From CBIFVZ01 sp966185765 (lineage in GTDB: Bacteria > Pseudomonadota > Gammaproteobacteria > Enterobacterales > Enterobacteriaceae): DNA of 47,379 nucleotides. The stretch lies in the NCBI GenBank assembly GCA_966185765.1, contig CBIFVZ010000022.1, forward strand, positions 1-47,379, written 5' to 3'. The position numbers and the translations under genes are program-made. The notes under the pieces are model-generated. The model worked only from the letters and a program-made list of their open reading frames with translations, did not search any database and was not told the origin of the DNA. Below, one piece after another: positions 8,685-17,413 of this stretch (positions within the stretch are counted from its first letter, which is position 1; each line of letters opens with the position of its first letter).

Positions 8685-9380
8685 ATGTACGATGAGTTAA
8701 AACGCCAGGTGCTCAAGGCTAATCTGGCGCTTCCTGAGCACAACCTGGTCACCCTGACCTGGGGCAACGTCAGTGCCGTAGACCGAGAGCGCGGCGTACT
8801 GGTCATCAAACCTTCCGGCGTTGAGTACAGTGCAATGTGTGCTGACGATATGGTGGTGGTAAGCCTTGAGACCGGCGAGGTGGTTGAAGGCAACAAGAAG
8901 CCATCGTCAGACACGCCCACTCACCGCCTGCTGTATCAACGCTTTGCCGCCATTGGCGGCATCGTGCACACCCACTCGCGCCACGCCACTGTCTGGGCGC
9001 AGGCAGGGCAGGCCATCCCGGCAACCGGCACCACTCACGCTGATTATTTCTACGGTGAAATCCCCTGCACGCGTAAAATGACCGATGCGGAGATTGACGG
9101 TGATTACGAATGGGAAACCGGTGCAGTGATTGTTGATGCCTTCCAGAGCCGCGACATCGACCCAGCCCAAATGCCCGGTGTGCTGGTGCACTCCCACGGC
9201 CCGTTTGCCTGGGGCAAAGACGCGCATGACGCGGTGCATAACGCTATCGTGCTCGAAGAAGTGGCCTATATGGGCATTTTCTGCCGCCAGCTGGCGCCTG
9301 AGCTGCCCGCTATGCAGCAAACACTGCTCGATAAACATTACCTGCGCAAGCATGGGGCAAAGGCCTATTACGGGCAATAA
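8685..9380 (+). CDS. araD: AraD, L-ribulose-5-phosphate 4-epimerase
   Basis: Last enzyme of the arabinose pathway: L-ribulose 5-phosphate to D-xylulose 5-phosphate, which enters the pentose phosphate pathway. Class II aldolase fold, 231 aa exactly as in E. coli. The Zn-binding histidines are visible in HTHSRHATVWAQ (about residues 93-103) and VHSHGPFAWG (about 169-178). TGGAGG lies 6 bases before the ATG. A strong hairpin follows the stop. In E. coli polB comes next; here two other genes intervene. Confidence 0.97.
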   Translation: MYDELKRQVLKANLALPEHNLVTLTWGNVSAVDRERGVLVIKPSGVEYSAMCADDMVVVSLETGEVVEGNKKPSSDTPTHRLLYQRFAAIGGIVHTHSRHATVWAQAGQAIPATGTTHADYFYGEIPCTRKMTDAEIDGDYEWETGAVIVDAFQSRDIDPAQMPGVLVHSHGPFAWGKDAHDAVHNAIVLEEVAYMGIFCRQLAPELPAMQQTLLDKHYLRKHGAKAYYGQ

Positions 9381-9386
9381 CCATTG

Positions 9387-9409
9387 TGCGAAGGCCTGAT
9401 GCCTTCGCA
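9387..9409 (+). terminator. Hairpin terminator after araD
   Basis: TGCGAAGGC (9387-9395) and GCCTTCGCA (9401-9409) pair perfectly over 9 bp with a 5-base loop, 6 bases past the araD stop. Only a weak T-rich stretch follows, so efficiency is uncertain. Confidence 0.7.
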
Positions 9410-9445
9410 TTGCCCTTATCCTGCCAGAGGCAGTATGATTTGCCC

Positions 9446-10072
9446 ATGAAATGGAATCTCCTGTGCCGTGGACTGGCGCTGTGCCTTCTTGCTGCCGCTA
9501 TTCTCTTTACCTGTAACGCCATCGCTATCTGGCGCTATGCACAACTTGACATGAGCCGCCCGGCAGACTGCGCCATTGTGCCCGGCGCAGGTGTTCGGGC
9601 AAACGCCCCCTCCCCGGTTTTCCAGGGGCGGCTCGATCGCGCCATCGCGCTATATCAGGCGGGTTTTATCGGCAAAATCATCCTGACCGGCGGCGTTAGC
9701 CCCGGGATGGTGCTTTCTGACGCCGCGATTGCCAGTCGCTACGTTGCAGCCTCCGGCGTCCCGGCTGCCGATATCCTTATCGAACCGCACTCGCGGGTGA
9801 CACGCGAAAATCTCCGCAATGCCCATCTGCTGATGCAACAGCACCAGCTACGCAGCGCGCTCATCGTCAGCGATCCTTTACACATGAAACGCGCCGTGCG
9901 TATCGCCGAAGATGCCGGTATACGCGCCTTACCTGCTCCGGCCACACAAAGCCGCTATCGCAGCCTGAGCGCACGATTACGTTTCCTTGCCAGAGAAACC
10001 TTCTACTACACCGGGTACAGGCTCTTTCATCCGTGGCTCTCGGACCACGACAACAAGGCGGCTGGAAATTAA
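9446..10072 (+). CDS. DUF218 (YdcF/SanA/ElyC-type) membrane protein
   Basis: Product of 208 aa from ATG 9446. One N-terminal hydrophobic anchor (about residues 8-27) is followed by a DUF218 domain beginning CAIVPGAGV, with GRLDRAIALYQAG, KIILTGG and a later RENLRNAHLLM segment. Relatives in E. coli (SanA, ElyC, YdcF) act in envelope barrier function or have unknown roles; nothing here assigns a reaction. The start is not firm: the nearest AGAGG is about 15 bases upstream, and a GTG at 9386 would place the start inside the araD terminator hairpin. It is not at this position in E. coli. It may be co-transcribed with araD or have its own promoter. Confidence 0.75.
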   Translation: MKWNLLCRGLALCLLAAAILFTCNAIAIWRYAQLDMSRPADCAIVPGAGVRANAPSPVFQGRLDRAIALYQAGFIGKIILTGGVSPGMVLSDAAIASRYVAASGVPAADILIEPHSRVTRENLRNAHLLMQQHQLRSALIVSDPLHMKRAVRIAEDAGIRALPAPATQSRYRSLSARLRFLARETFYYTGYRLFHPWLSDHDNKAAGN

Positions 10073-10087
10073 CCAAACCGGCTGATA

Positions 10088-10107
10088 GACTGTATGCATA
10101 ACCAGCA
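10088..10107 (+). promoter_or_regulatory. LexA (SOS) box before cho
   Basis: GACTGTATGCATAACCAGCA contains CTG-N10-CAG with an A/T-rich centre, close to the LexA consensus. It ends 13 bases before the TTG start of cho, a known SOS gene. An in-frame ATG at 10094 lies inside this box, which argues against that ATG as the start. Confidence 0.8.
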
Positions 10108-10120
10108 TCAGGAGGCCGAA

Positions 10121-10987
10121 TTGGTCAGAGCAGTACGTCTTTACGGCCCGGAGCTTAACCCGGCAGATATCTACGAATACCCCGAACACCTGCGCCCGTG
10201 GCTCGCAGATATTCCCGCTCGTCCGGGCGTGTATATCTTTCACGGTGAAAGCGAATCCATGCCGCTTTATATTGGCAAAAGCGTCAATCTGCGCGCGCGG
10301 GTGATGTCGCATTTTCGCACCACTGCCGAGGCCAAAATGCTGCGCCAGGCGCAGCGTATTGAATGGATACCCACCGCAGGTGAACTGGGCGCGCTGCTGC
10401 TGGAGGCCCAGCTCATCAAAACCCGCCAACCGCTGTTTAACAAACGCCTGCGCAAAAACCGCCAGCTGTGCTCACTGCGCCTTAGCGGCGCACAACCGCA
10501 GGTGGTGCACGCAAAGGATCTGGATTTCTCTACCACACCGGATCTGTTTGGCCTTTACCGTAGCCGCCACAGTGCACTGGAAACGCTTAAACACCTGGCG
10601 GATGAGCATCACCTGTGTCACGGCCTGCTGGGGCTTGAGAAGCTTAACGCCGGACGCGCCTGCTTTCGCAGCGCGCTCGGGCGCTGCGCCGGTGCCTGTT
10701 GTGGTAAAGAGAGTAAAGACGCGCATCACGCCAGATTGCTGGACGCCCTGGAGAGCGTGCGCGTGGTCTGCTGGCCCTGGAAAGGTGCGGTCGGCCTGGT
10801 GGAAGAAGGCGAGCACCAAACCCAAATTCATATCATCGACCACTGGTTTTATCTCGGTTCAGTAGACTCGCTTGAACACCTCTCTCGGCTCAAGCGCACA
10901 CCGCCGGGTTTTGATCAGGACGGCTATAAGATCCTCTGTCGCCCGGTTATCTCAGGGCACTATCCGGTCATTGCGCTAAAAAACTGA
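10121..10987 (+). CDS. cho: Cho, UvrC-like excinuclease (SOS)
   Basis: Cho makes the 3' incision in nucleotide excision repair with UvrAB at lesions UvrC handles poorly. Product of 288 aa (E. coli 295). GIY-YIG nuclease domain with GVY (36-38), YIG (50-52), Arg60 and Glu95, followed by the UvrC-like cysteine segment ACFRSALGRCAGACC. I chose TTG at 10121: GGAGG lies 5 bases upstream, the N-terminus MVRAVRLYGPELNPADIYEY aligns without gaps to E. coli Cho, and the upstream ATG (10094) is inside the LexA box. In E. coli cho lies far from polB; here they are neighbours. Confidence 0.94.
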   Translation: MVRAVRLYGPELNPADIYEYPEHLRPWLADIPARPGVYIFHGESESMPLYIGKSVNLRARVMSHFRTTAEAKMLRQAQRIEWIPTAGELGALLLEAQLIKTRQPLFNKRLRKNRQLCSLRLSGAQPQVVHAKDLDFSTTPDLFGLYRSRHSALETLKHLADEHHLCHGLLGLEKLNAGRACFRSALGRCAGACCGKESKDAHHARLLDALESVRVVCWPWKGAVGLVEEGEHQTQIHIIDHWFYLGSVDSLEHLSRLKRTPPGFDQDGYKILCRPVISGHYPVIALKN

Positions 10988-11036
10988 GTCCGGTTGCGCT
11001 GAATAACACCCACGCAGACTCTGACACCAGCGCCAC

Positions 11037-11056
11037 AACTGTATAAAACCCCAGCA
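11037..11056 (+). promoter_or_regulatory. LexA (SOS) box before polB
   Basis: AACTGTATAAAACCCCAGCA has CTG-N10-CAG and is almost the same as the LexA box of E. coli polB. It lies about 55 bases before the polB GTG. A TATACT at 11075-11080 is a possible -10 element. Confidence 0.85.
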
Positions 11057-11111
11057 CCAGAGAAAGAATCGGGCTATACTTAGCGCTCAAATTTTGCAGC
11101 AGGAACAGAGC

Positions 11112-13472
11112 GTGACGCAAACACGGCAGGGTTTTTTATTAACCCGACACTGGCGGGATTCTCCGCAGGGTACCGAAGTGGAATTCTGGCTGGCAACCGA
11201 TGCCGGCCCGCTGCGCGTCACGCTGGCGCCTCAGGAGTCGGTCGCCTTTATCCCCCAGCAGCAGCAGGCACAGGCCGAGCGTCTGCTGGCCGATGAGCGC
11301 GACTGGCGCCTTACGCCGCTTGCGCTTGCCGACTTCTCCCGCCAGCCGGTATGCGGCCTGTATACCCGTCAGCACCGCACGCTGATGCGCATTGAAAAGA
11401 AGCTGCGTGACGGTGGCGTCACCGTTTACGAGGCGGACATTCGCCCACCAGAGCGCTACCTGATGGAACGCTTTATCAACGCACCGGTGCTGGTGCAGGG
11501 CGAGGCATATAACGGCGCGCTGATAAACGCACGTATGAAGCCTGCCCCGCAGTACCGTCCGGCGCTGAAATGGGTCTCGCTTGATATCGAAACCAGCCGC
11601 CACGGCGAACTCTACTGCATCGGCCTTGAAGGCTGTGGTGAGCGCACGGTGTACATGCTTGGTCCTGAAACGCCATCGGATTACACGGTGGATTTTCATC
11701 TTGAATACGTTACCAGCCGCCCGCAGCTGCTGGAAAAACTCAATGACTGGTTCGCCCGACATGACCCGGATGTGCTTATCGGCTGGAACCTGGTGCAGTT
11801 CGACCTGCGCGTTTTGCAAAAGCACGCCGAACGCTATGGTGTTCCGCTACGCCTGGGGCGTGGCGGCACGGCAATCGAGTGGCGCGAACATGGCTTTAAA
11901 CCCGGCGTGTTTTTTGCCCAGGCTCACGGGCGGCTTATCGTTGATGGCATAGAGGCGCTGAAATCGGCCTTCTGGAACTTCTCCTCCTTTTCGCTGGAAG
12001 CGGTGTCGCAGGAATTGCTCGGTGAAGGTAAGTCCATTGACGATCCGTGGCACCGCATGGGGGAAATCGAACGGCGCTTTAACGAAGATAAGCCCGCGCT
12101 TGCCGTCTATAACCTTAAAGACTGCGAGCTGGTGACGCGCATTTTCCACAAAACAGAAATCATGCCGTTTTTGCTGGAGCGCGCGACGGTGAACGGCCTG
12201 CCTGCTGACCGCCACGGCGGCTCGGTTGCCTCTTTTGGTCACCTTTATTTCCCGCGTATGCACCGCAGCGGTTTTGTTGCCCCTAACCTCGGCTCAGTCG
12301 CGCCCCAGGCCAGTCCCGGCGGCTTTGTGATGGACTCACGTCCTGGCCTGTACGACTCGGTGCTGGTGCTGGATTATAAAAGTCTGTATCCATCCATCAT
12401 CCGCACCTTTCTTATCGACCCGGTTGGGCTGGCCGAAGGCATGGCGCAACCCGATAACACCCACAGCGTGCCGGGCTTTCTTGACGCCTGGTTCTCACGT
12501 GACAAACACTGCTTACCCGCGATTGTGACGGATATCTGGCAGGGGCGCGAAGCCGCTAAACAACATAACAACAAGCCGCTGTCACAGGCGCTGAAAATCA
12601 TCATGAACGCCTTTTATGGCGTGCTGGGCACCAGCGCGTGCCGTTTTTTCGATCCGCGTCTTGCCTCCTCTATTACCATGCGCGGCCACGCTATCATGCG
12701 TAAGACCCGCGAACTGATAGAAGCACAAGGCTTTGAGGTGATTTATGGCGATACCGACTCCACCTTTGTCTGGCTGAAAAAGGCCCACGATGAAGCCAGC
12801 GCCAGCGCGATTGGTCAGCAGCTGGTGGTGCACGTCAACCAGTGGTGGCACGCGCATCTGCGTGAGGAGTGGAATCTTGAGAGCGCACTGGAGCTGGAGT
12901 TTGAGACCCATTTTTGTCGCTTTTTGATGCCCACTATTCGCGGTGCAGAAACCGGCAGTAAAAAGCGCTATGCGGGGATGATTCGCGAAGACGGTCGCGA
13001 GCGCATGGTATTTAAAGGGCTGGAAACGGTGCGTACCGACTGGACACCGCTGGCGCAACAGTTTCAGCAGGAGCTGTACCAGCGCATTTTTCGCAACGAG
13101 CCGTGGGAAGACTATGCCCGTGAAACGGTCGCCAGCCTGATGGCCGGTGAACTTGACGATAAGCTGGTCTATCGCAAACAGCTGCGCCGCCCGCTCGCCG
13201 AATACCAGCGCAACGTGCCGCCACACGTGCGTGCCGCGCGTCTGGCCGATGAGGAAAACCAGCGTCTGGGTCGCCCCATGCGTTACCAGAACCGGGGCAG
13301 TATTAAATACCTCTGGACCACCTCCGGGCCGGAGCCACTGGATTATTTGCGCTCGCCCATAGACTATGAGCACTATCTGACGCGCCAGCTGGAGCCTGTG
13401 GCGCAAGGCATCCTGCCTTTTGTCGAGGGGGATTTTGCTACACTGGTAACAGGGCAATTAGGGTTATTTTGA
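11112..13472 (+). CDS. polB: PolB, DNA polymerase II
   Basis: SOS-induced family B DNA polymerase with 3'-5' proofreading, used in replication restart and lesion bypass. Product of 786 aa (E. coli 783). Exonuclease motif SLDIET (Asp158, Glu160), polymerase motif A VLDYKSLYPSIIRTF, motif B with NAFYGVLG, and motif C YGDTDSTF are all intact. The end GQLGLF is the beta-clamp-binding tail. Start GTG 11112 has AGGA 7 bases upstream and gives MTQTRQGFLLTRHW; no ATG is near. Its own LexA box lies upstream. The 181-base gap to rapA holds a hairpin at 13542-13563 without a T-run. Confidence 0.97.
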   Translation: MTQTRQGFLLTRHWRDSPQGTEVEFWLATDAGPLRVTLAPQESVAFIPQQQQAQAERLLADERDWRLTPLALADFSRQPVCGLYTRQHRTLMRIEKKLRDGGVTVYEADIRPPERYLMERFINAPVLVQGEAYNGALINARMKPAPQYRPALKWVSLDIETSRHGELYCIGLEGCGERTVYMLGPETPSDYTVDFHLEYVTSRPQLLEKLNDWFARHDPDVLIGWNLVQFDLRVLQKHAERYGVPLRLGRGGTAIEWREHGFKPGVFFAQAHGRLIVDGIEALKSAFWNFSSFSLEAVSQELLGEGKSIDDPWHRMGEIERRFNEDKPALAVYNLKDCELVTRIFHKTEIMPFLLERATVNGLPADRHGGSVASFGHLYFPRMHRSGFVAPNLGSVAPQASPGGFVMDSRPGLYDSVLVLDYKSLYPSIIRTFLIDPVGLAEGMAQPDNTHSVPGFLDAWFSRDKHCLPAIVTDIWQGREAAKQHNNKPLSQALKIIMNAFYGVLGTSACRFFDPRLASSITMRGHAIMRKTRELIEAQGFEVIYGDTDSTFVWLKKAHDEASASAIGQQLVVHVNQWWHAHLREEWNLESALELEFETHFCRFLMPTIRGAETGSKKRYAGMIREDGRERMVFKGLETVRTDWTPLAQQFQQELYQRIFRNEPWEDYARETVASLMAGELDDKLVYRKQLRRPLAEYQRNVPPHVRAARLADEENQRLGRPMRYQNRGSIKYLWTTSGPEPLDYLRSPIDYEHYLTRQLEPVAQGILPFVEGDFATLVTGQLGLF

Positions 13473-13653
13473 CAGGTGACGAATGCGTTACCTTCCAGTA
13501 CCATAGCGCCCTTTCCTTTTTATTGAACCCAATTTTATACGCCCACCGCACCACGTGCGTGGGGTGAACTCCGCCCTGAATAATATGCTGATGCAACAGC
13601 ATTTATGACGGGATGATTGCCTGCAAATTTCAGATAAACAGAGCCCAATAGAT

Positions 13654-16560
13654 ATGCCATTTACTCTTGGACAGCGCTGGATCAGCGATACGGAAAGTGA
13701 ACTCGGACTCGGCACCGTCGTGGCGATGGACGCCCGCACGGTCACACTGCTCTTTCCTGCCATCGGTGAAAATCGTCTTTACGCCAGAAGCGACGCCCCT
13801 ATCACTCGCGTAATGTTTAACCCAGGCGATGTCATTACCAGCCACGACGGCTGGCTGCTCAAGGTAGAAGATGTTCAGGAACAAAACGGGCTGCTGACCT
13901 ATACCGGCACCCGTGAAGACACTCAGGAAAGCGGCGTACAGCTGCGCGAAGTGCTGCTCGACAGCAAACTCGTGTTCAGTAAGCCCCAGGACAGGCTGTT
14001 TGCCGGTCAGCTTGACAGGATGGACCGATTTGCGCTGCGCTATCGCGCCCGTAAATACCAGAGCGAGCAATATCGCCAGCCGTGGAGCGGCCTGCGCGGG
14101 ATGCGTACCAACCTTATTCCCCACCAGTTGCATATCGCCCGCGATGTGGGCCGCCGCCATGCGCCGCGCGTGCTGCTGGCTGACGAAGTCGGCCTGGGTA
14201 AAACCATTGAAGCCGGGATGATAATTCACCAGCAACTGCTGTCAGGCGCCGCCGAGCGCGTGCTGATCGTGGTGCCGGAAACCCTGCAACACCAGTGGCT
14301 GGTCGAAATGCTGCGCCGCTTCAATCTGCGTTTTGCCCTGTTTGATGATGACCGCTACGCCGAGGCCCAGCACGAATCCGATAACCCGTTTGATACCGAG
14401 CAACTGGTGATTTGTTCGCTCGATTTCGTGCGCCGCAGCAAGCAGCGCCTGGAGCACCTGAGCGATGCCCAGTGGGATCTGCTGGTGGTGGACGAGGCGC
14501 ATCACCTGGTCTGGAGTGAGGATGCGCCGAGTCGTGAATATCAGGCCATCGAACAAATTGCCAGCCACACGCCGGGCGTACTGCTGCTAACCGCAACGCC
14601 GGAGCAGTTAGGGATGGAGAGCCATTTCGCGCGCCTGCGCCTGCTCGACCCGAACCGCTTTCACGACTTTGCTCAGTTTGTTGAAGAACAAAAAAATTAC
14701 CGCCCGGTGGCAGATGCCGTGGCACTGCTGCTGGCAGGCAACCGCCTGAGCAACGATGAACTCAATACCTTAAGCGAGCTGATTGGCGAGCAGGACATTG
14801 AACCGCTGCTGCAAACCGCGAACAGCGAGCGTGAGGGCAGCGAGGCCGCACGCCAGGAGCTGATTACCATGCTGCTGGACCGCCACGGCACCAGCCGCGT
14901 GCTGTTTCGTAACACCCGTAACGGTGTAAAAGGCTTCCCGCAACGTGAATTGCACACAATCCGTTTACCACTGCCCACCCAGTACCAGACTGCCATTAAG
15001 GTTTCCGGCATCATGGGGGCGCGTAAATCGGCTGAAGACCGCGCACGCGACATGCTCTACCCTGAGCAAATTTACCAGGAATTTGAAGGTGACACCGGCA
15101 CCTGGTGGAACTTTGACCCGCGAGTTGAGTGGTTGATGGGTTGGCTGACCAGTCACCGTTCGCAGAAGGTGCTGGTGATTTGCGCCCGCGCCGATACAGC
15201 GCTACAGCTCGAGCAGGTATTGCGTGAGCGTGAAGGCATTCGTGCCGCGGTGTTCCATGAAGGCATGTCGATTATCGAACGCGACCGCGCCGCCGCCTGG
15301 TTTGCCGAGGAAGACACCGGCGCCCAGGTATTACTGTGCTCGGAAATTGGCTCTGAAGGCCGTAACTTCCAGTTTGCCAGCCATCTTATTATGTTCGACC
15401 TGCCGCTCAACCCTGACCTGCTGGAGCAGCGCATCGGTCGTCTGGACCGCATCGGCCAGGCCCATGATATCCAGATACACGTACCGTATCTTGAGAAAAC
15501 CGCGCAGTCGGTGCTGGTGCGCTGGTATCACGAAGGTCTCGACGCCTTTGAACATACCTGCCCAACCGGGCGCACCATTTATGATGAGGTGCGTGAACCG
15601 CTGACCAACTACCTAGCCAATCCGGAGAATGCCGACGGTTTTGACGAACTGATTGCCACCAGCCGTAAAAAGCACGATGCGCTGAAAGCCCAGCTAGAAC
15701 AGGGCCGCGATCGCCTGCTGGAAATTAACTCCAACGGTGGCGAAAAAGCACAGGGGCTGGCCGACGAGATTGCCGCGCAGGACAACGACACGGCGTTGGT
15801 CAACTTTGCGATGAACCTGTTTGACATCATCGGGATCAACCAGGACGATCGCGGCGAGCACATGATCGTGCTCACGCCGTCAGATCATATGCTGGTACCA
15901 GACTTTCCGGGCCTGCCGGAAGACGGCTGCACCATCACCTTTAACCGCGACGTGGCGCTGTCGCGTGAAGACGCGCAGTTTGTTACCTGGGAGCATCCGC
16001 TGATTCGCAACGGGCTGGATCTGATTCTTTCCGGCGATACCGGCAGCAGTGCGATGTCGCTTTTGAAAAACAAAGCCCTGCCGGTCGGTACGTTGCTGCT
16101 GGAGCTGGTGTACGTGGTGGAAGCCAAAGCGCCGAAGTATTTGCAGCTTAACCGTTTCCTGCCGCCAACACCGGTACGTATGCTGATGGACAAAAACGGC
16201 GTCAACCTCTCAGCTCAGGTGGAGTTTGAAAGCTTTAACCGCCAGCTGAGCGCGGTGAATCGCCATACCGGTAGCAAGCTGGTTAACGCTATTCAGCAAG
16301 ACGTACACCAGCTGCTGCAACAGGCAGAAAGCCAGGTACAGGAAGAAGCGCAGGCGCTGATTAAAGCCGCGCGTGACGAAGCGGATGAGAAACTGAGCGC
16401 TGAATACTCACGTCTTGAAGCGCTTAAAGCGGTGAATCCGAACATCCGTGACGACGAACTGAGCGCGATTGAAAGCAACCGCCAGCAGGTGCTTGAAGCC
16501 CTGGAACAGGCAAGCTGGCGCCTGGATGCGCTACGCCCGATAGTCGTGACGCACCAGTAA
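13654..16560 (+). CDS. rapA: RapA (HepA), RNA-polymerase-recycling SWI2/SNF2 ATPase
   Basis: ATP-dependent translocase that binds RNA polymerase and promotes its recycling. 968 aa, the E. coli length. N-terminal Tudor-like RNAP-binding domains (about 1-105) precede the helicase core: Walker A ADEVGLGKT at residues 176-184, DEAH at 280-283, LLTATP, and the C-lobe EGMSIIERDRAA and QRIGRLDRIGQ motifs. A C-terminal RapA-specific region follows, with a charged helical stretch near 860-950. Starts at ATG 13654; rluA begins 11 bases after its stop, so the two are probably co-transcribed. Confidence 0.97.
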   Translation: MPFTLGQRWISDTESELGLGTVVAMDARTVTLLFPAIGENRLYARSDAPITRVMFNPGDVITSHDGWLLKVEDVQEQNGLLTYTGTREDTQESGVQLREVLLDSKLVFSKPQDRLFAGQLDRMDRFALRYRARKYQSEQYRQPWSGLRGMRTNLIPHQLHIARDVGRRHAPRVLLADEVGLGKTIEAGMIIHQQLLSGAAERVLIVVPETLQHQWLVEMLRRFNLRFALFDDDRYAEAQHESDNPFDTEQLVICSLDFVRRSKQRLEHLSDAQWDLLVVDEAHHLVWSEDAPSREYQAIEQIASHTPGVLLLTATPEQLGMESHFARLRLLDPNRFHDFAQFVEEQKNYRPVADAVALLLAGNRLSNDELNTLSELIGEQDIEPLLQTANSEREGSEAARQELITMLLDRHGTSRVLFRNTRNGVKGFPQRELHTIRLPLPTQYQTAIKVSGIMGARKSAEDRARDMLYPEQIYQEFEGDTGTWWNFDPRVEWLMGWLTSHRSQKVLVICARADTALQLEQVLREREGIRAAVFHEGMSIIERDRAAAWFAEEDTGAQVLLCSEIGSEGRNFQFASHLIMFDLPLNPDLLEQRIGRLDRIGQAHDIQIHVPYLEKTAQSVLVRWYHEGLDAFEHTCPTGRTIYDEVREPLTNYLANPENADGFDELIATSRKKHDALKAQLEQGRDRLLEINSNGGEKAQGLADEIAAQDNDTALVNFAMNLFDIIGINQDDRGEHMIVLTPSDHMLVPDFPGLPEDGCTITFNRDVALSREDAQFVTWEHPLIRNGLDLILSGDTGSSAMSLLKNKALPVGTLLLELVYVVEAKAPKYLQLNRFLPPTPVRMLMDKNGVNLSAQVEFESFNRQLSAVNRHTGSKLVNAIQQDVHQLLQQAESQVQEEAQALIKAARDEADEKLSAEYSRLEALKAVNPNIRDDELSAIESNRQQVLEALEQASWRLDALRPIVVTHQ

Positions 16561-16571
16561 CCGGAGGCCGT

Positions 16572-17228
16572 ATGATGGAGGCGTACAATCCGCCGCAGGA
16601 GCCGTGGCTGGTCATGCTGTATCAGGATGACCATATTATGGTGGTCAATAAGCCGAGCGGCCTGCTGTCCGTGCCTGGGCGGCTTGAGGAGCACAAGGAC
16701 AGCGTGATGACACGCATCCAGCGCGACTACCCGCAGGCGGAGTCGGTACACCGCCTTGATATGGCCACCAGCGGCGTGATTGTCGTCGCGCTCACCAAAC
16801 AGGCTGAGCGCGAGCTGAAGCGCCAGTTTCGCGAACGTGAGCCGAAGAAGCAGTACCTGGCGCGGGTAGGCGGTCATCCGGCGAAGGCCGAAGGGCTGGT
16901 AGATTTACCGCTGATTTGCGACTGGCCTAATCGGCCTAAGCAGAAGGTGTGCTATGAAACCGGCAAACCGGCACAGACCGAGTATCAAGTGCTGGAGTAC
17001 GCGCCAGACAACACGGCGCGCATGCTTCTCAAACCGATTACCGGGCGCTCGCATCAGTTGCGCGTGCATATGCAGGCGCTGGGACACCCCATTTTAGGGG
17101 ACAGGTTTTATGCCACGCCTGAGGTGCTGGCAATGGCACCACGGCTGTTACTGCATGCCTGGACGCTGACGATTACTCATCCGCAGTTTGGGAACTGTAT
17201 GACCTTTAAAGCGCCCGTAGATTTTTAG
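16572..17228 (+). CDS. rluA: RluA, 23S rRNA/tRNA pseudouridine synthase
   Basis: Isomerises U746 of 23S rRNA and U32 of several tRNAs to pseudouridine. 218 aa (E. coli 219). Catalytic Asp63 lies in HRLDMATSG (60-68), and the substrate-binding KPITGRSHQLRVHM motif is intact. Two ATGs are adjacent (16572 and 16575); CCGGAGG precedes them. It follows rapA closely and converges on djlA across a bidirectional terminator. Confidence 0.96.
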   Translation: MMEAYNPPQEPWLVMLYQDDHIMVVNKPSGLLSVPGRLEEHKDSVMTRIQRDYPQAESVHRLDMATSGVIVVALTKQAERELKRQFREREPKKQYLARVGGHPAKAEGLVDLPLICDWPNRPKQKVCYETGKPAQTEYQVLEYAPDNTARMLLKPITGRSHQLRVHMQALGHPILGDRFYATPEVLAMAPRLLLHAWTLTITHPQFGNCMTFKAPVDF

Positions 17229-17355
17229 TCTGGCCTGATATCTCAAAGGGCAACTAACGACGATTGCATATTGTCTTGCCGCACATCATCACGGTTGGTT
17301 GCCCCGTCTTTAATGGTCTGACAACCACAGTGCTTTAGCGCCATTCAGATACCAA

Positions 17356-17376
17356 AAAGGGGCTTTTCGCCCCTTT
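17356..17376. terminator. Bidirectional terminator between rluA and djlA
   Basis: AAAGGGGC and GCCCCTTT form an 8-bp stem with a TTTTC loop, with A-run and T-run on the two sides. It lies between convergent genes, so it can stop transcription from both. Confidence 0.85.
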
Positions 17377-17413
17377 ATCAGAAAATACGCGCGCAATGCG
17401 TAAAAGTCCGCAT

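Noticed and set aside
13542..13563. Hairpin CCCA-C-CGCAC / GTGCG-TGGG after polB
   Set aside because: Has a bulge, a three-base loop and no T-run, so I do not call it a terminator.
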